From JBJFCE01 sp964437825 (GTDB lineage Bacteria > Bacillota > Clostridia > Lachnospirales > Lachnospiraceae): a stretch of 15,235 nucleotides of DNA. This document shows positions 1 through 6,240 of the stretch, in pieces. Every line of letters starts with the position of its first letter. Positions within the stretch are counted from its first letter, which is position 1. Below the pieces are notes generated by a model. It did not search any database, had not been told where the DNA came from, and worked only from the letters and a program-made list of their open reading frames with translations. Where the stretch lies: positions 1 through 15,235 of the forward strand of contig CAYTIH010000053.1 of the NCBI GenBank assembly GCA_964437825.1. The letters are read 5' to 3'. The position numbers and the translations under genes are program-made.

Positions 1-165
1 ATATTTTTGAATTTACCTCTTGACAAAAGTCACTTCATAACGGAGGTAGAGGAGGTACTCTCTCTGGCAGCGCAGAAAATGGAGTTGGGCGGGGATTATG
101 AGGAGATCCCGAGTGATATCGATTGCTTCAGGGCTTTTGTGTACCAATCGCAGGAATCAAAGTAA
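1..165 (+). CDS. 3' end of an unidentified gene (partial)
   Basis: The first base begins an open frame of 54 codons that ends in TAA at 163-165; its start lies outside the window. The fragment is mixed in character, with an acidic, probably helical stretch (TEVEEVLSLAAQKM) followed by GGDYEEIPSDIDCFRAFV, and has no membrane segment or catalytic motif I can name. I do not recognise the family. It is on the same strand as the glycan genes downstream but is separated from them by about 390 bases holding an inverted repeat, a promoter candidate and a repeat array. It may therefore be the last gene of a preceding unit. It could also be an unrelated sugar-metabolism gene; the sequence does not decide this. 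Confidence 0.6.
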   Translation: MFLNLPLDKSHFITEVEEVLSLAAQKMELGGDYEEIPSDIDCFRAFVYQSQESK

Positions 166-231
166 TTGCGAAACTCTTTCCCGGTTATTGAGATTGCACA
201 ATTAGCGAGATGTTTTGATGAGTTTCGCAAT
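165..231. repeat. Perfect 12-bp inverted repeat after the upstream stop codon
   Basis: ATTGCGAAACTC at 165-176 is the exact reverse complement of GAGTTTCGCAAT at 220-231, with a 43-base spacer that includes a small ATTG/CAAT inverted pair at 193-202. It starts on the last base of the upstream stop codon, so the transcript could form a 12-bp stem directly after translation ends. The downstream bases (CGTCTATTTG) are only weakly T-rich, so it is not a textbook intrinsic terminator. It may be a transcript-end stabiliser, a weak terminator, or the ends of a very small non-coding element. Confidence 0.55.
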
Positions 232-238
232 CGTCTAT

Positions 239-267
239 TTGTAATCTATGGCGTATAATGCTATAAT
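239..267 (+). promoter_or_regulatory. Candidate sigma-A promoter for the glycan operon
   Basis: A TTGTAA -35 box at 239-244 is followed by a 17-base spacer and a consensus TATAAT at 262-267, preceded by the extended -10 dinucleotide (TGC, 259-261). A second TATAAT lies at 254-259 but has no good -35 partner. The -10 region overlaps the first visible piece of the 78-bp repeat, and transcription would begin near 274 and run through the repeat array into the SDR gene. The call rests on motif match and position only. Confidence 0.5.
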
Positions 268-284
268 GTCGTCAGACATGATAG
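258..284 (+). repeat. Partial copy of the 78-bp repeat before the gap
   Basis: These 27 bases match the last 27 bases of the 78-bp unit seen at 385-462, including TGCTATAAT and the ATGTC/GACAT inverted pair. The copy runs to the final base of the unit exactly where the N run starts. Upstream of 258 the similarity is lost, so this is either the left edge of the array or a truncated copy. Confidence 0.85.
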
Positions 285-384
285 NNNNNNNNNNNNNNNN
301 NNNNNNNNNNNNNNNNNNNNNNNNNNNNNNNNNNNNNNNNNNNNNNNNNNNNNNNNNNNNNNNNNNNNNNNNNNNNNNNNNNNN
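285..384. other. Assembly gap of 100 N
   Basis: There are exactly 100 undetermined bases, a usual scaffold placeholder. The left flank ends on the last base of a repeat unit and the right flank starts on the first base of one. The assembly therefore most likely broke inside the tandem array, and the true gap would be a multiple of 78 bases, possibly zero. Any reading frame that crosses the gap is unreliable. Confidence 0.95.
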
Positions 385-540
385 CGGCCCGCAGCGAAGC
401 GAAGTGGCCAAAGGTGGCATGATTGCGGAGCAATTATGCTATAATGTCGTCAGACATGATAGCGGCCCGCAGCGAAGCGAAGTGGCCAAAGGTGGCATGA
501 TTGCGGAGCAATTATGCCGTAATGTCGTCAGACATGATAG
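385..540 (+). repeat. Two tandem copies of a 78-bp hairpin-rich repeat
   Basis: Copies at 385-462 and 463-540 are identical at 76 of 78 positions; the differences are T440/C518 and A441/G519. Each copy carries two adjacent potential hairpins. The first has arms CATGATTGC and GCAATTATG around GGA (418-438 and 496-516; one G-U pair). The second has 11-base arms GCTATAATGTC and GACATGATAGC around GTCA (438-463), with one mismatch in copy 1 and a weaker form in copy 2. Copy 1 contains a perfect extended -10 sequence (437-445), which the two substitutions destroy in copy 2. The unit is 26 codons long and is open in the frame of the following gene, but nothing supports its translation. After 540 only CGG of a next unit remains, then the SDR gene's RBS. 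Confidence 0.9.
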
Positions 541-543
541 CGG

Positions 544-549
544 AAGGAG
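544..549 (+). promoter_or_regulatory. RBS fixing the SDR start at 554
   Basis: AAGGAG lies four bases before ATG at 554. This decides against reading the gene into the repeat array. A poorer in-frame alternative exists at ATG 497, preceded by AAAGGTGG inside repeat copy 2, which would add 19 residues. Confidence 0.7.
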
Positions 550-553
550 TTCT

Positions 554-1504
554 ATGTTTTCAAACGCGGTTATCACAGGCGCAACCGGTACCATTGGCAT
601 GGCGCTTATTTGGGAGTTATTACAGCAAAATATCGGAGTTACCGTGATTGTGCGTCCGGATTCCGGACGGAAAAGCCGTCTTTTGCAATTTGAGCAAAAG
701 GAAGGCTTTCGAATTTGTGAATGTCCGCTGGATCAATTGGGAACGCTGTCAATAGAACAGCTTGGCAGCCAGGATCTGTTTTTTCATCTGGCGTGGAGCG
801 GGACAATAGGACCCGAGCGGGACGATTTGGCGCTGCAGCTTCGGAATGTGCAGTATACGCTGGACGCCGTAGCGCTGGCGGAAAGGCTCGGCTGCCGCGC
901 GTTTGTGGGTGCCGGTTCCCAGGCGGAGTATGGCCGGGTGGAAGGGAAACTCAGACCGGACACGCCGGCGTTTCCGGAAACGGGCTATGGAATTGCAAAG
1001 CTTTGCGCCGGACAAATGAGCAGACTGGAATGCCAAAAGAGATCCATCCGGCATGAGTGGGTCAGGGTTTTAAGTATTTACGGACCCTATGACGCAGAGC
1101 GGACTATGATTATTTCCGCGATCCGGAACATGCTGAAGGGAGAGGTCCCTGAGTTTTCCAAAGGTGAACAGGAATGGGATTATCTCTATAGCGGGGACGC
1201 CGCAAGAGCGATTGCGGCGGTCGGGCTTTCCGGCAGGGACGGCTGTGTATATCCGATCGGAAGCGGAAGGACAAGACCGCTTGCGGAATATATTGAACTC
1301 ATGAGACAGACCGTGGCAGCCGAGATGGGAGCCCGCGGGAAGGAAGTAAAAACCGCAGTGGGAGCGCTGCCCTACAGGGACAGGCAGGTCATGCATCTGT
1401 GCGCGGATATTGAGGACTTGAAAAGAGATACCGGCTTTTGCCCCGGGGTTACGTTTGAAGAAGGAATTGCAGATACCGTAAAGTGGTGTATGAAAACGAT
1501 GTAA
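554..1504 (+). CDS. NAD-dependent epimerase/dehydratase (extended SDR)
   Basis: The product is 316 residues and is predicted to be a cytosolic sugar-nucleotide-modifying enzyme of the extended short-chain dehydrogenase/reductase family. The N-terminus carries the Rossmann motif GATGTIG (residues 9-15). The catalytic set is visible as GSQAEYG (S122) and YGIAK (Y145, K149). IYGPYD and a WDYLYSGDAARA segment follow in the substrate-binding half, as is typical of the family. The start at 554 has AAGGAG just upstream and gives the usual family N-terminus. It is the first complete gene after the promoter candidate and repeat array. The gene looks richer in GC than most of those downstream. The reaction (epimerisation, dehydration or 4-keto reduction) cannot be read from sequence. 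With a ThDP-dependent enzyme at the far end of the cluster, a role in making a modified nucleotide sugar is a reasonable inference. Confidence 0.88.
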   Translation: MFSNAVITGATGTIGMALIWELLQQNIGVTVIVRPDSGRKSRLLQFEQKEGFRICECPLDQLGTLSIEQLGSQDLFFHLAWSGTIGPERDDLALQLRNVQYTLDAVALAERLGCRAFVGAGSQAEYGRVEGKLRPDTPAFPETGYGIAKLCAGQMSRLECQKRSIRHEWVRVLSIYGPYDAERTMIISAIRNMLKGEVPEFSKGEQEWDYLYSGDAARAIAAVGLSGRDGCVYPIGSGRTRPLAEYIELMRQTVAAEMGARGKEVKTAVGALPYRDRQVMHLCADIEDLKRDTGFCPGVTFEEGIADTVKWCMKTM

Positions 1505-1539
1505 AATGCTCCGGAACGGAGATTGAAACGGAGACAGGA

Positions 1540-2517
1540 ATGAAAAAAATCAGTGTACTGATTCCATGCTACAATGAAGTGGAAAATGTGGAATTAATGG
1601 CAATGGCGGTGTGCAACGTCATGAATGAGACCTTGCCCGAATATGATTACGAGATTTTATTCATAGACAATTGTTCTACGGACGGCACCAGAGACGTTCT
1701 GGAGAAAGTCTGTGCCGCGAACAAGAAAGTAAAGGCAATCTTTAATGTGACAAACTTTGGCCAGTTCAACTCTCCGTTTTACGGAATGTGTCAGACCACG
1801 GGCGACTGTACGATCAGCATGTGCTGCGACTTTCAGGACCCGGTCGAAATGATCCCTTCCTTCGTCCGCGAATGGGAAAAGGGACATAAGATTGTCAGCG
1901 CGATCAAGTCTTCCAGCAAAGAAAATCCGATCCTCTATTTTCTCAGAACCTGTTATTATAAAATGATCAAAAATATGTCCGATGTAAAAATGATTGAGCA
2001 TTTTACCGGATTTGGACTTTATGATAAGACCTTCATTGCCATTTTGAAGGAACTGGATGATCCGATTCCTTTTCTGCGCGGTATCGTTGCGGAGTACGGT
2101 TCGGGCTTTAACCGCATTGAAATACCTTATGTGCAGGCCAAACGCCGTGCCGGTAAGACACATAACAATTTCTTAAGCCTGTATGATGCGGCAATGCTCA
2201 GTATTACATCTTATACAAAGGTGGGACTGCGCCTGGCAACTATGCTGGGCTTTTTATCGTCCGGTATCAGTATGCTGTTTGCCATATATTATTTGATCAG
2301 AAAGCTTTGCAATTGGTATGATTTTCAGGCAGGAAACGCACCGATGATTCTGGGAATCTTTATTTTGGGTTCGCTGCAGCTTTTGTTTATCGGACTGATC
2401 GGAGAATATATTTTGAATATTAATACCAGAGTGATCCACAGGCCTTTGGTGGTTGAAGAAAAACGGCTGAATTTTGACGAGGATCCAAAAACAGATAAAG
2501 GGAAGATGGAAAGTTGA
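1540..2517 (+). CDS. GtrB/DPM1-like membrane glycosyltransferase (GT2)
   Basis: The product is 325 residues. The GT-A domain comes first: ISVLIPCYNE (4-13), IDNCSTDGT (42-50) and a CDFQDP metal-site motif (96-101), then FTGFGLYD (155-162) and KRRAGKT (201-207). Two membrane segments follow at about 228-254 and 268-292, with a polar tail after them. This matches polyprenyl-phosphate glycosyltransferases, which load a sugar onto a lipid phosphate at the inner face of the membrane for use outside. I chose ATG 1540, with GGAG six bases upstream (1530-1533), over an in-frame GTG at 1483 that would overlap the SDR gene and add a non-conserved leader. A GtrB-like enzyme normally works with a membrane transferase that uses its product; the GT-C-like gene two positions downstream is the obvious candidate. 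The family assignment is strong, but sugar specificity is unknown. Confidence 0.88.
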   Translation: MKKISVLIPCYNEVENVELMAMAVCNVMNETLPEYDYEILFIDNCSTDGTRDVLEKVCAANKKVKAIFNVTNFGQFNSPFYGMCQTTGDCTISMCCDFQDPVEMIPSFVREWEKGHKIVSAIKSSSKENPILYFLRTCYYKMIKNMSDVKMIEHFTGFGLYDKTFIAILKELDDPIPFLRGIVAEYGSGFNRIEIPYVQAKRRAGKTHNNFLSLYDAAMLSITSYTKVGLRLATMLGFLSSGISMLFAIYYLIRKLCNWYDFQAGNAPMILGIFILGSLQLLFIGLIGEYILNINTRVIHRPLVVEEKRLNFDEDPKTDKGKMES

Positions 2518-3701
2518 AAGTCGTACATTTGCAGACAACGGACCTTGGCGGTTCCTATAAAGCGGTAGAACGGATTCATAAGGGACTTGAGCTGAACGGA
2601 GTGGAATCAAAGATCCTGCTTCGTACCAAGCATCATGCAGACAGTATCGGTGAAGAGATAATTCATACTCCGGTTCAGAAGCTGATTTCCAGAACGAAAA
2701 ATGTGGGAAATATGGTATGTTCCAAGGGGCCTATCGCAACGGAACGATTCGGAACGAATATGGCGGGGCATCCCGATGTACGGGAGGCGGATGTGATTTT
2801 TCTGCACTGGGTGAATTCTTTTCTGGGATATCGTCAGGTGGAGCAGCTGGCGGCCCTGGACAAGCCGGTGATCTGGGTGGCGCATGATATGTGGAATTAT
2901 ACCGGAGGGTGCCATCTTGATGCCTATTGCGGACGGTATACAAAAGGCTGCGGCCTGTGTCCCATGCTGAACTCCGGAAAGCTGAGGGATATTTCTGCGC
3001 GAAATTTTGAACGAAAAAAGGAAGCCTTCCGTCGGATTATCCTGCTGGGACCGAGCAGATGGAGCGCCGATTGTGCGAAGAAAAGCGCTATCTGGGACCA
3101 AAACAGAATAGAATGGATCTTCAATCCCGTTGATGATCAGGTATTTCGGCCGATTCACGATAAGGAGCTGCTGCGCGAAACATGGGGAATTCCGAAGGGC
3201 AGGAAGGTTATTTTGTTCGGAGCGGTGGGAGCGCTGAATAACAGTGCAAAGGGACTTCAAAATTTAATGAAGGCCCTGCAGAGCCTGCGGGCGGAGGAGT
3301 ACCGTCTGGTTGTGTTCGGAAATCAGGCCGGAGAGACAATAGAAGATTGTCCGCTTCCCGTTACCTATCTGGGATATATCAAACAGGAAGAAAGCATGGC
3401 TCAGGTATATAATCTGGCAGATGTTTTCCTTGCACCGTCGGAGCAGGAGAGCTTTTGCTATACGGTGGGAGAGGCGCTTGCCTGCGGAGTCCCGGCCGTA
3501 GGATATGGAGTCGGCGGGATTGCGGAGCAGATCAGACATAAAGTAAACGGTTATCTGGCAGAGTACGGTCACCCCGAGCAGCTTGCGGAGGGCGCAGCAT
3601 ATTGCGTCAGTCACAAGATGCAGCGGGTGGATAATCATAACTCGCTGAAGGAGATCGGAAAAAAGTACATGGAGTTATGCAGTGAATTGCTGCATCAGTA
3701 G
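2514..3701 (+). CDS. Group 1 glycosyltransferase (GT4) with a four-Cys insert
   Basis: The product is a 395-residue cytosolic GT-B enzyme. The N-terminus KVVHLQTTDLGGSYKAVERI is typical of WcaC-like GT4 proteins. Residues 123-149 contain AHDMWNYTGGCH followed by cysteines at 133, 139, 146 and 149 (spacing C-x5-C-x6-C-x2-C), a pattern common in this subgroup and suggestive of a metal site. The donor-binding half ends with an E-x7-E pair (E312, E320) within EQESFCYTVGEALACG. The start is TTG at 2514, overlapping the previous stop by four bases (TTGA), with a GGGAAG-type RBS upstream; no better start gives the conserved N-terminus. Translational coupling to the GT2 gene is likely. It should transfer one sugar from a nucleotide donor in the growing repeat unit; linkage and sugar are not predictable. 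Confidence 0.9.
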   Translation: MKVVHLQTTDLGGSYKAVERIHKGLELNGVESKILLRTKHHADSIGEEIIHTPVQKLISRTKNVGNMVCSKGPIATERFGTNMAGHPDVREADVIFLHWVNSFLGYRQVEQLAALDKPVIWVAHDMWNYTGGCHLDAYCGRYTKGCGLCPMLNSGKLRDISARNFERKKEAFRRIILLGPSRWSADCAKKSAIWDQNRIEWIFNPVDDQVFRPIHDKELLRETWGIPKGRKVILFGAVGALNNSAKGLQNLMKALQSLRAEEYRLVVFGNQAGETIEDCPLPVTYLGYIKQEESMAQVYNLADVFLAPSEQESFCYTVGEALACGVPAVGYGVGGIAEQIRHKVNGYLAEYGHPEQLAEGAAYCVSHKMQRVDNHNSLKEIGKKYMELCSELLHQ

Positions 3702-3711
3702 TGGAAATTGT

Positions 3712-4746
3712 ATGAAAAGAAAAAGCGTAACTGATATTTTTATATGGATTGGAATCGGATTGCTTGTCATATTTGCATTCTGGAAAACAACTCTGGGGAT
3801 GCATAGCGATGAGGTTCATTCTATTGCCGTAGGGGACATGATTGCAAGGGGAAATTCCTTTTTTAAGGAATGTTGGTTTTACTTGCAGATGTCAGCTGTT
3901 TTTACCGCACCGATTATATTTCTTTATCAGAAAATCATCGGGAACACGGACGGCATATTGTTGTTTTTCAGAATTCTGTCGGTGTGTATTCAGTTTGGTA
4001 TTTCAGCATATTTTTATCAGACATTTCGAAAAAAATATCATAAAGGTTACGTGTTGGCCGCAAGCGTGATTCTGTTCACGTTCGTTCCGGATTTTCAGTC
4101 GTTTAATTACAAACAGGAAATGATCTGGTTTGCAGTAATGGAGATTATTTTTTCCTATCGTTATTATGAAAGCGGAAAGAAGCGTTATATCGTATTGCTT
4201 GGACTTATGATTGCAGGAAGCGTTCTGGCATATCCGACCACGATTCTCGAGTTCCCTGTTTATCTGATGCTGCTGCAGTGGATAGAACAAACGACGAAGC
4301 GGGTAAAGAGCGGGAAAGCAGGGAAATTCTGCAGCGCACTGATATTGACACTGACATGTGTCTGCTGTGCAGCTGCTTTTATGACGGTGGTTCTTAGCAG
4401 AATTACGCTTCAAGAGTTTATTTATTTTTTCCCCAAGGTTTTTCATGATGAAAATTTAAACAGTTCTTTTTATAAAAAATTAGTTCATCCGGTTATAAAA
4501 TTTGCAGTTATCGGGCTTATGACATTGCTTCCGATTATACTTTGCAGCAGGGTGAAGAAGCTTAAGAATTTGGTGATAAAGTTTCATGTTCCCATAGCAG
4601 TGCTTTTACTGCTTGCTGCCTTTCTCGTGCAGTATTATGTGGAGCGGGGAGCGGTTACATGGCATTGTCTGACCTATCCCTATGCGCTTACCATATTTCT
4701 GGTTCCTGCCGTTTCCGTTTTGAGGGGGGGGGTGGAGGAGTTATAA
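3712..4746 (+). CDS. GT-C-like membrane glycosyltransferase, N-terminal part (frameshifted)
   Basis: The frame runs 344 residues and is strongly hydrophobic, with roughly eight to ten possible membrane segments. An early SDE motif (S32, D33, E34) after the first segment resembles the acidic motif in the first external loop of GT-C enzymes such as PMT/ArnT-like transferases. ATG 3712 is ten bases after the previous stop; an in-frame GTG at 3682 would overlap the GT4 gene. The frame passes through a G9 tract (4724-4732) and stops five codons later, at 4744-4746, in the middle of a hydrophobic region. The reading frame on the other side of the tract continues with further membrane segments. With one G more or two fewer, the gene would run to 5456 and encode about 581 residues. 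The intact protein would use a lipid-linked sugar outside the membrane, fitting the GtrB-like gene upstream. The membrane nature is certain; the GT-C label is a moderate inference. Confidence 0.75.
   Translation: MKRKSVTDIFIWIGIGLLVIFAFWKTTLGMHSDEVHSIAVGDMIARGNSFFKECWFYLQMSAVFTAPIIFLYQKIIGNTDGILLFFRILSVCIQFGISAYFYQTFRKKYHKGYVLAASVILFTFVPDFQSFNYKQEMIWFAVMEIIFSYRYYESGKKRYIVLLGLMIAGSVLAYPTTILEFPVYLMLLQWIEQTTKRVKSGKAGKFCSALILTLTCVCCAAAFMTVVLSRITLQEFIYFFPKVFHDENLNSSFYKKLVHPVIKFAVIGLMTLLPIILCSRVKKLKNLVIKFHVPIAVLLLLAAFLVQYYVERGAVTWHCLTYPYALTIFLVPAVSVLRGGVEEL
4724..4732 (+). repeat. Poly-G tract (G9) at the frame break of the membrane gene
   Basis: There are nine consecutive G residues within the coding region, around codons 338-341 of the membrane protein. 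The upstream frame ends at 4746, and the downstream coding frame, which is uninterrupted from here to 5456, is offset. Lengths of 7 or 10 G join the two frames into one glycine-rich turn (RGGGG followed by VIIRLF). The tract is either a slipped-strand contingency site or a homopolymer sequencing error. Confidence 0.9.
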
Positions 4747-5456
4747 TCCGGCTGTTTGAGATTCCTGCAATTGTGTTAGTAGTCTGCATTGCGCTGGCGT
4801 CAAATCAGGGGAATATTACCAGCATGTATGCAGCTGTGATATCCGCAATGGCGCTTTCTGTCATGCTTGGAGACAAACAGAAGCAGCAGACGGATATTTT
4901 GGTCGCTCGTGAGGGAAGATGGATTGTGAGCATTCTGGTATTATTCGCACTCTGTATGTATCTTCCGCTTGTGTATGAGCAGGAGTCCGTTGATACGGCG
5001 CCGCATAAAGCAAGAACGGTCTTTTCCGGACGAACTTATGTGGAAGAAGGGCCTGCCAAAGGAATACGGCTTGGCGATTACAGCTATGAGAATTATGTAC
5101 GGCTATGTCAGGCAATCAGGACTTATGTAACACAGGAAGATGCAATATTTATTGTGGACTCTCATCATTTCGCTGCTTACGGTTATTTGTACTCCAGAGG
5201 GGCTTATGCGACTTTTTCTCCGCAGGGAGGATGGGGCATTGCCGATTCTGAAAAGCCTGTAGAATATTACGAAGAAAATCCTTCCAGATATCCGACTGTT
5301 ATCATTGTAAATACGCAGTATATAGGGACTGAACTGGAGGAATGGATCAAGAAGTCTCCGATTGGACAGTATATCACCGGCAATGGATATCAATTAGCAG
5401 GTAATACATATCAATACACCATATATCGCTTGCAGGAGGTTAATGGATATGAGTAG
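4728..5456 (+). CDS. GT-C-like membrane glycosyltransferase, C-terminal part (frameshifted)
   Basis: This frame resumes directly after the G tract and stops at TAG 5454-5456. It begins with three or so hydrophobic segments (VIIRLFEIPAIVLVVCIALA, then YAAVISAMALSVML, then WIVSILVLFALCMYLPLV). A soluble region of about 160 residues follows (FSGRTYVEEG to YQYTIYRLQ), probably external, as the C-terminal domain of many GT-C-type proteins is. No good independent start lies near the tract. ATG 4659 is in frame but would first encode a non-hydrophobic stretch overlapping the upstream frame, and ATG 4824 would lose the first segment. The segment therefore belongs to the gene starting at 3712. Its preserved frame over more than 700 bases, with no other stop, argues against long-standing decay. 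Confidence 0.75.
   Translation, partial: GGGGVIIRLFEIPAIVLVVCIALASNQGNITSMYAAVISAMALSVMLGDKQKQQTDILVAREGRWIVSILVLFALCMYLPLVYEQESVDTAPHKARTVFSGRTYVEEGPAKGIRLGDYSYENYVRLCQAIRTYVTQEDAIFIVDSHHFAAYGYLYSRGAYATFSPQGGWGIADSEKPVEYYEENPSRYPTVIIVNTQYIGTELEEWIKKSPIGQYITGNGYQLAGNTYQYTIYRLQEVNGYE
5434..5439 (+). promoter_or_regulatory. RBS selecting the GT8-like start at 5449
   Basis: A perfect AGGAGG lies nine bases before ATG 5449 but only three before the in-frame ATG 5443. The second ATG is therefore the likelier start. The site lies inside the end of the membrane gene's downstream frame. Confidence 0.65.
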
Positions 5457-6231
5457 GGTTTTAGTGACCGGAGGTACCGGGAAGGATATCGATGCAATGG
5501 CAGTGCTGGCACTGAATATGAAGGACAAAACGCCCGGATTGGCAGATGAAATGGTGATATTGCATGATGGGGTTTCGCAGGAAATTCAGGAGAAGTTTGC
5601 AAAGATACTTCCGGTCAGATTTATTCGTTATAAATGTCCGGTTCCAAAATGGAAATTGTGGAGGAACAAGACGATTCGTTATTTTTCCCCCATGGTTTTC
5701 AGTAAGATTGAATGCTTCCGTCTGCTAAAGGAATATGACAGTGTCATATGGTCCGATTATGATGTTATCATAAAAGAAGATATTTCTTCACTGCTGAATG
5801 AGGAGATTTCGTATTCCTTTGTAACGAACCGGGAAAAAAAGCTGAAAAATATGTTTTTTGACAAAATCGCCCGTGTTGATATGAGCGGTTTTGACATGGA
5901 TGGTGAAAGCATCTGCACGCCTCTGTTTGTGCTAAAGAGGGAGAAGGGTGTGGATTATGATCTGTATTGCGACTGGTATTATCGGATGCTTTCCAAATAT
6001 GCCGGATATCTGTATCTGCCGGAACAGTGTCTGTTTACGATGATGGTCCAGAAATTCGGGATTTCCTACCATAGGCTTAGCAACAGAACCTATAGCGCAC
6101 ATCCGAGAGAGGATGGGGACGATGTAAAGATTATTCATGCATACGGACAGCCGAAATTTTGGAATGGGCTTGAGAATGAAACCTGGAATCATTATTTTCA
6201 TGAGTGGCAGAATATCAAGGAGCAGCAATAA
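5449..6231 (+). CDS. GT8-like glycosyltransferase
   Basis: The product is 260 residues and predicted to be cytosolic. The metal-binding DxD appears as WSDYDVI (D103, D105). A C-terminal HAYGQPKFW (H230 onward) matches the H-x-x-G-x-KPW-type signature of GT8 enzymes, with F in place of the usual P. The N-terminus RVLVTGGTGKDIDAMAVLAL resembles the opening strand of the GT-A fold in this family rather than an SDR nucleotide site, despite the GGTG. The start is ATG 5449, placed well behind AGGAGG, overlapping the membrane gene's stop by eight bases. This overlap supports 5456 as the true end of the upstream gene. The enzyme would retain the anomeric configuration, typically transferring glucose or galactose; donor and acceptor cannot be told. 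Confidence 0.8.
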   Translation: MSRVLVTGGTGKDIDAMAVLALNMKDKTPGLADEMVILHDGVSQEIQEKFAKILPVRFIRYKCPVPKWKLWRNKTIRYFSPMVFSKIECFRLLKEYDSVIWSDYDVIIKEDISSLLNEEISYSFVTNREKKLKNMFFDKIARVDMSGFDMDGESICTPLFVLKREKGVDYDLYCDWYYRMLSKYAGYLYLPEQCLFTMMVQKFGISYHRLSNRTYSAHPREDGDDVKIIHAYGQPKFWNGLENETWNHYFHEWQNIKEQQ

Positions 6232-6240
6232 GGAGAACAC

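Noticed and set aside
385..540. CRISPR array
   Set aside because: The repeats are contiguous 78-bp units with no unique spacers between them and no cas-like genes nearby.
385..540. Insertion-sequence end or transposase remnant
   Set aside because: No transposase-like coding sequence, no terminal inverted repeats bounding the array and no target-site duplication are seen.
2607..3260. Long minus-strand open frame opposite the GT4 gene
   Set aside because: It is the antisense shadow of a well-supported gene, with no RBS or recognisable protein content.
3682..3711. GTG start for the membrane gene, ten codons upstream and overlapping the GT4 gene
   Set aside because: It adds a cysteine-rich leader with no hydrophobic or family character; ATG 3712 follows the GT4 stop by ten bases and begins a natural membrane-protein N-terminus.
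4724..4732. Programmed ribosomal frameshift at the G9 tract
   Set aside because: There is no recognisable X-XXY-YYZ slippery site with a strong downstream stem, and the G-run logic is explained more simply by DNA slippage or sequencing error. Not fully excluded.
5449..5490. GGTG near the N-terminus suggesting another SDR
   Set aside because: The rest of the protein has a GT-A DxD and a GT8-type C-terminal motif, and no YxxxK; the glycine-rich start is coincidental.
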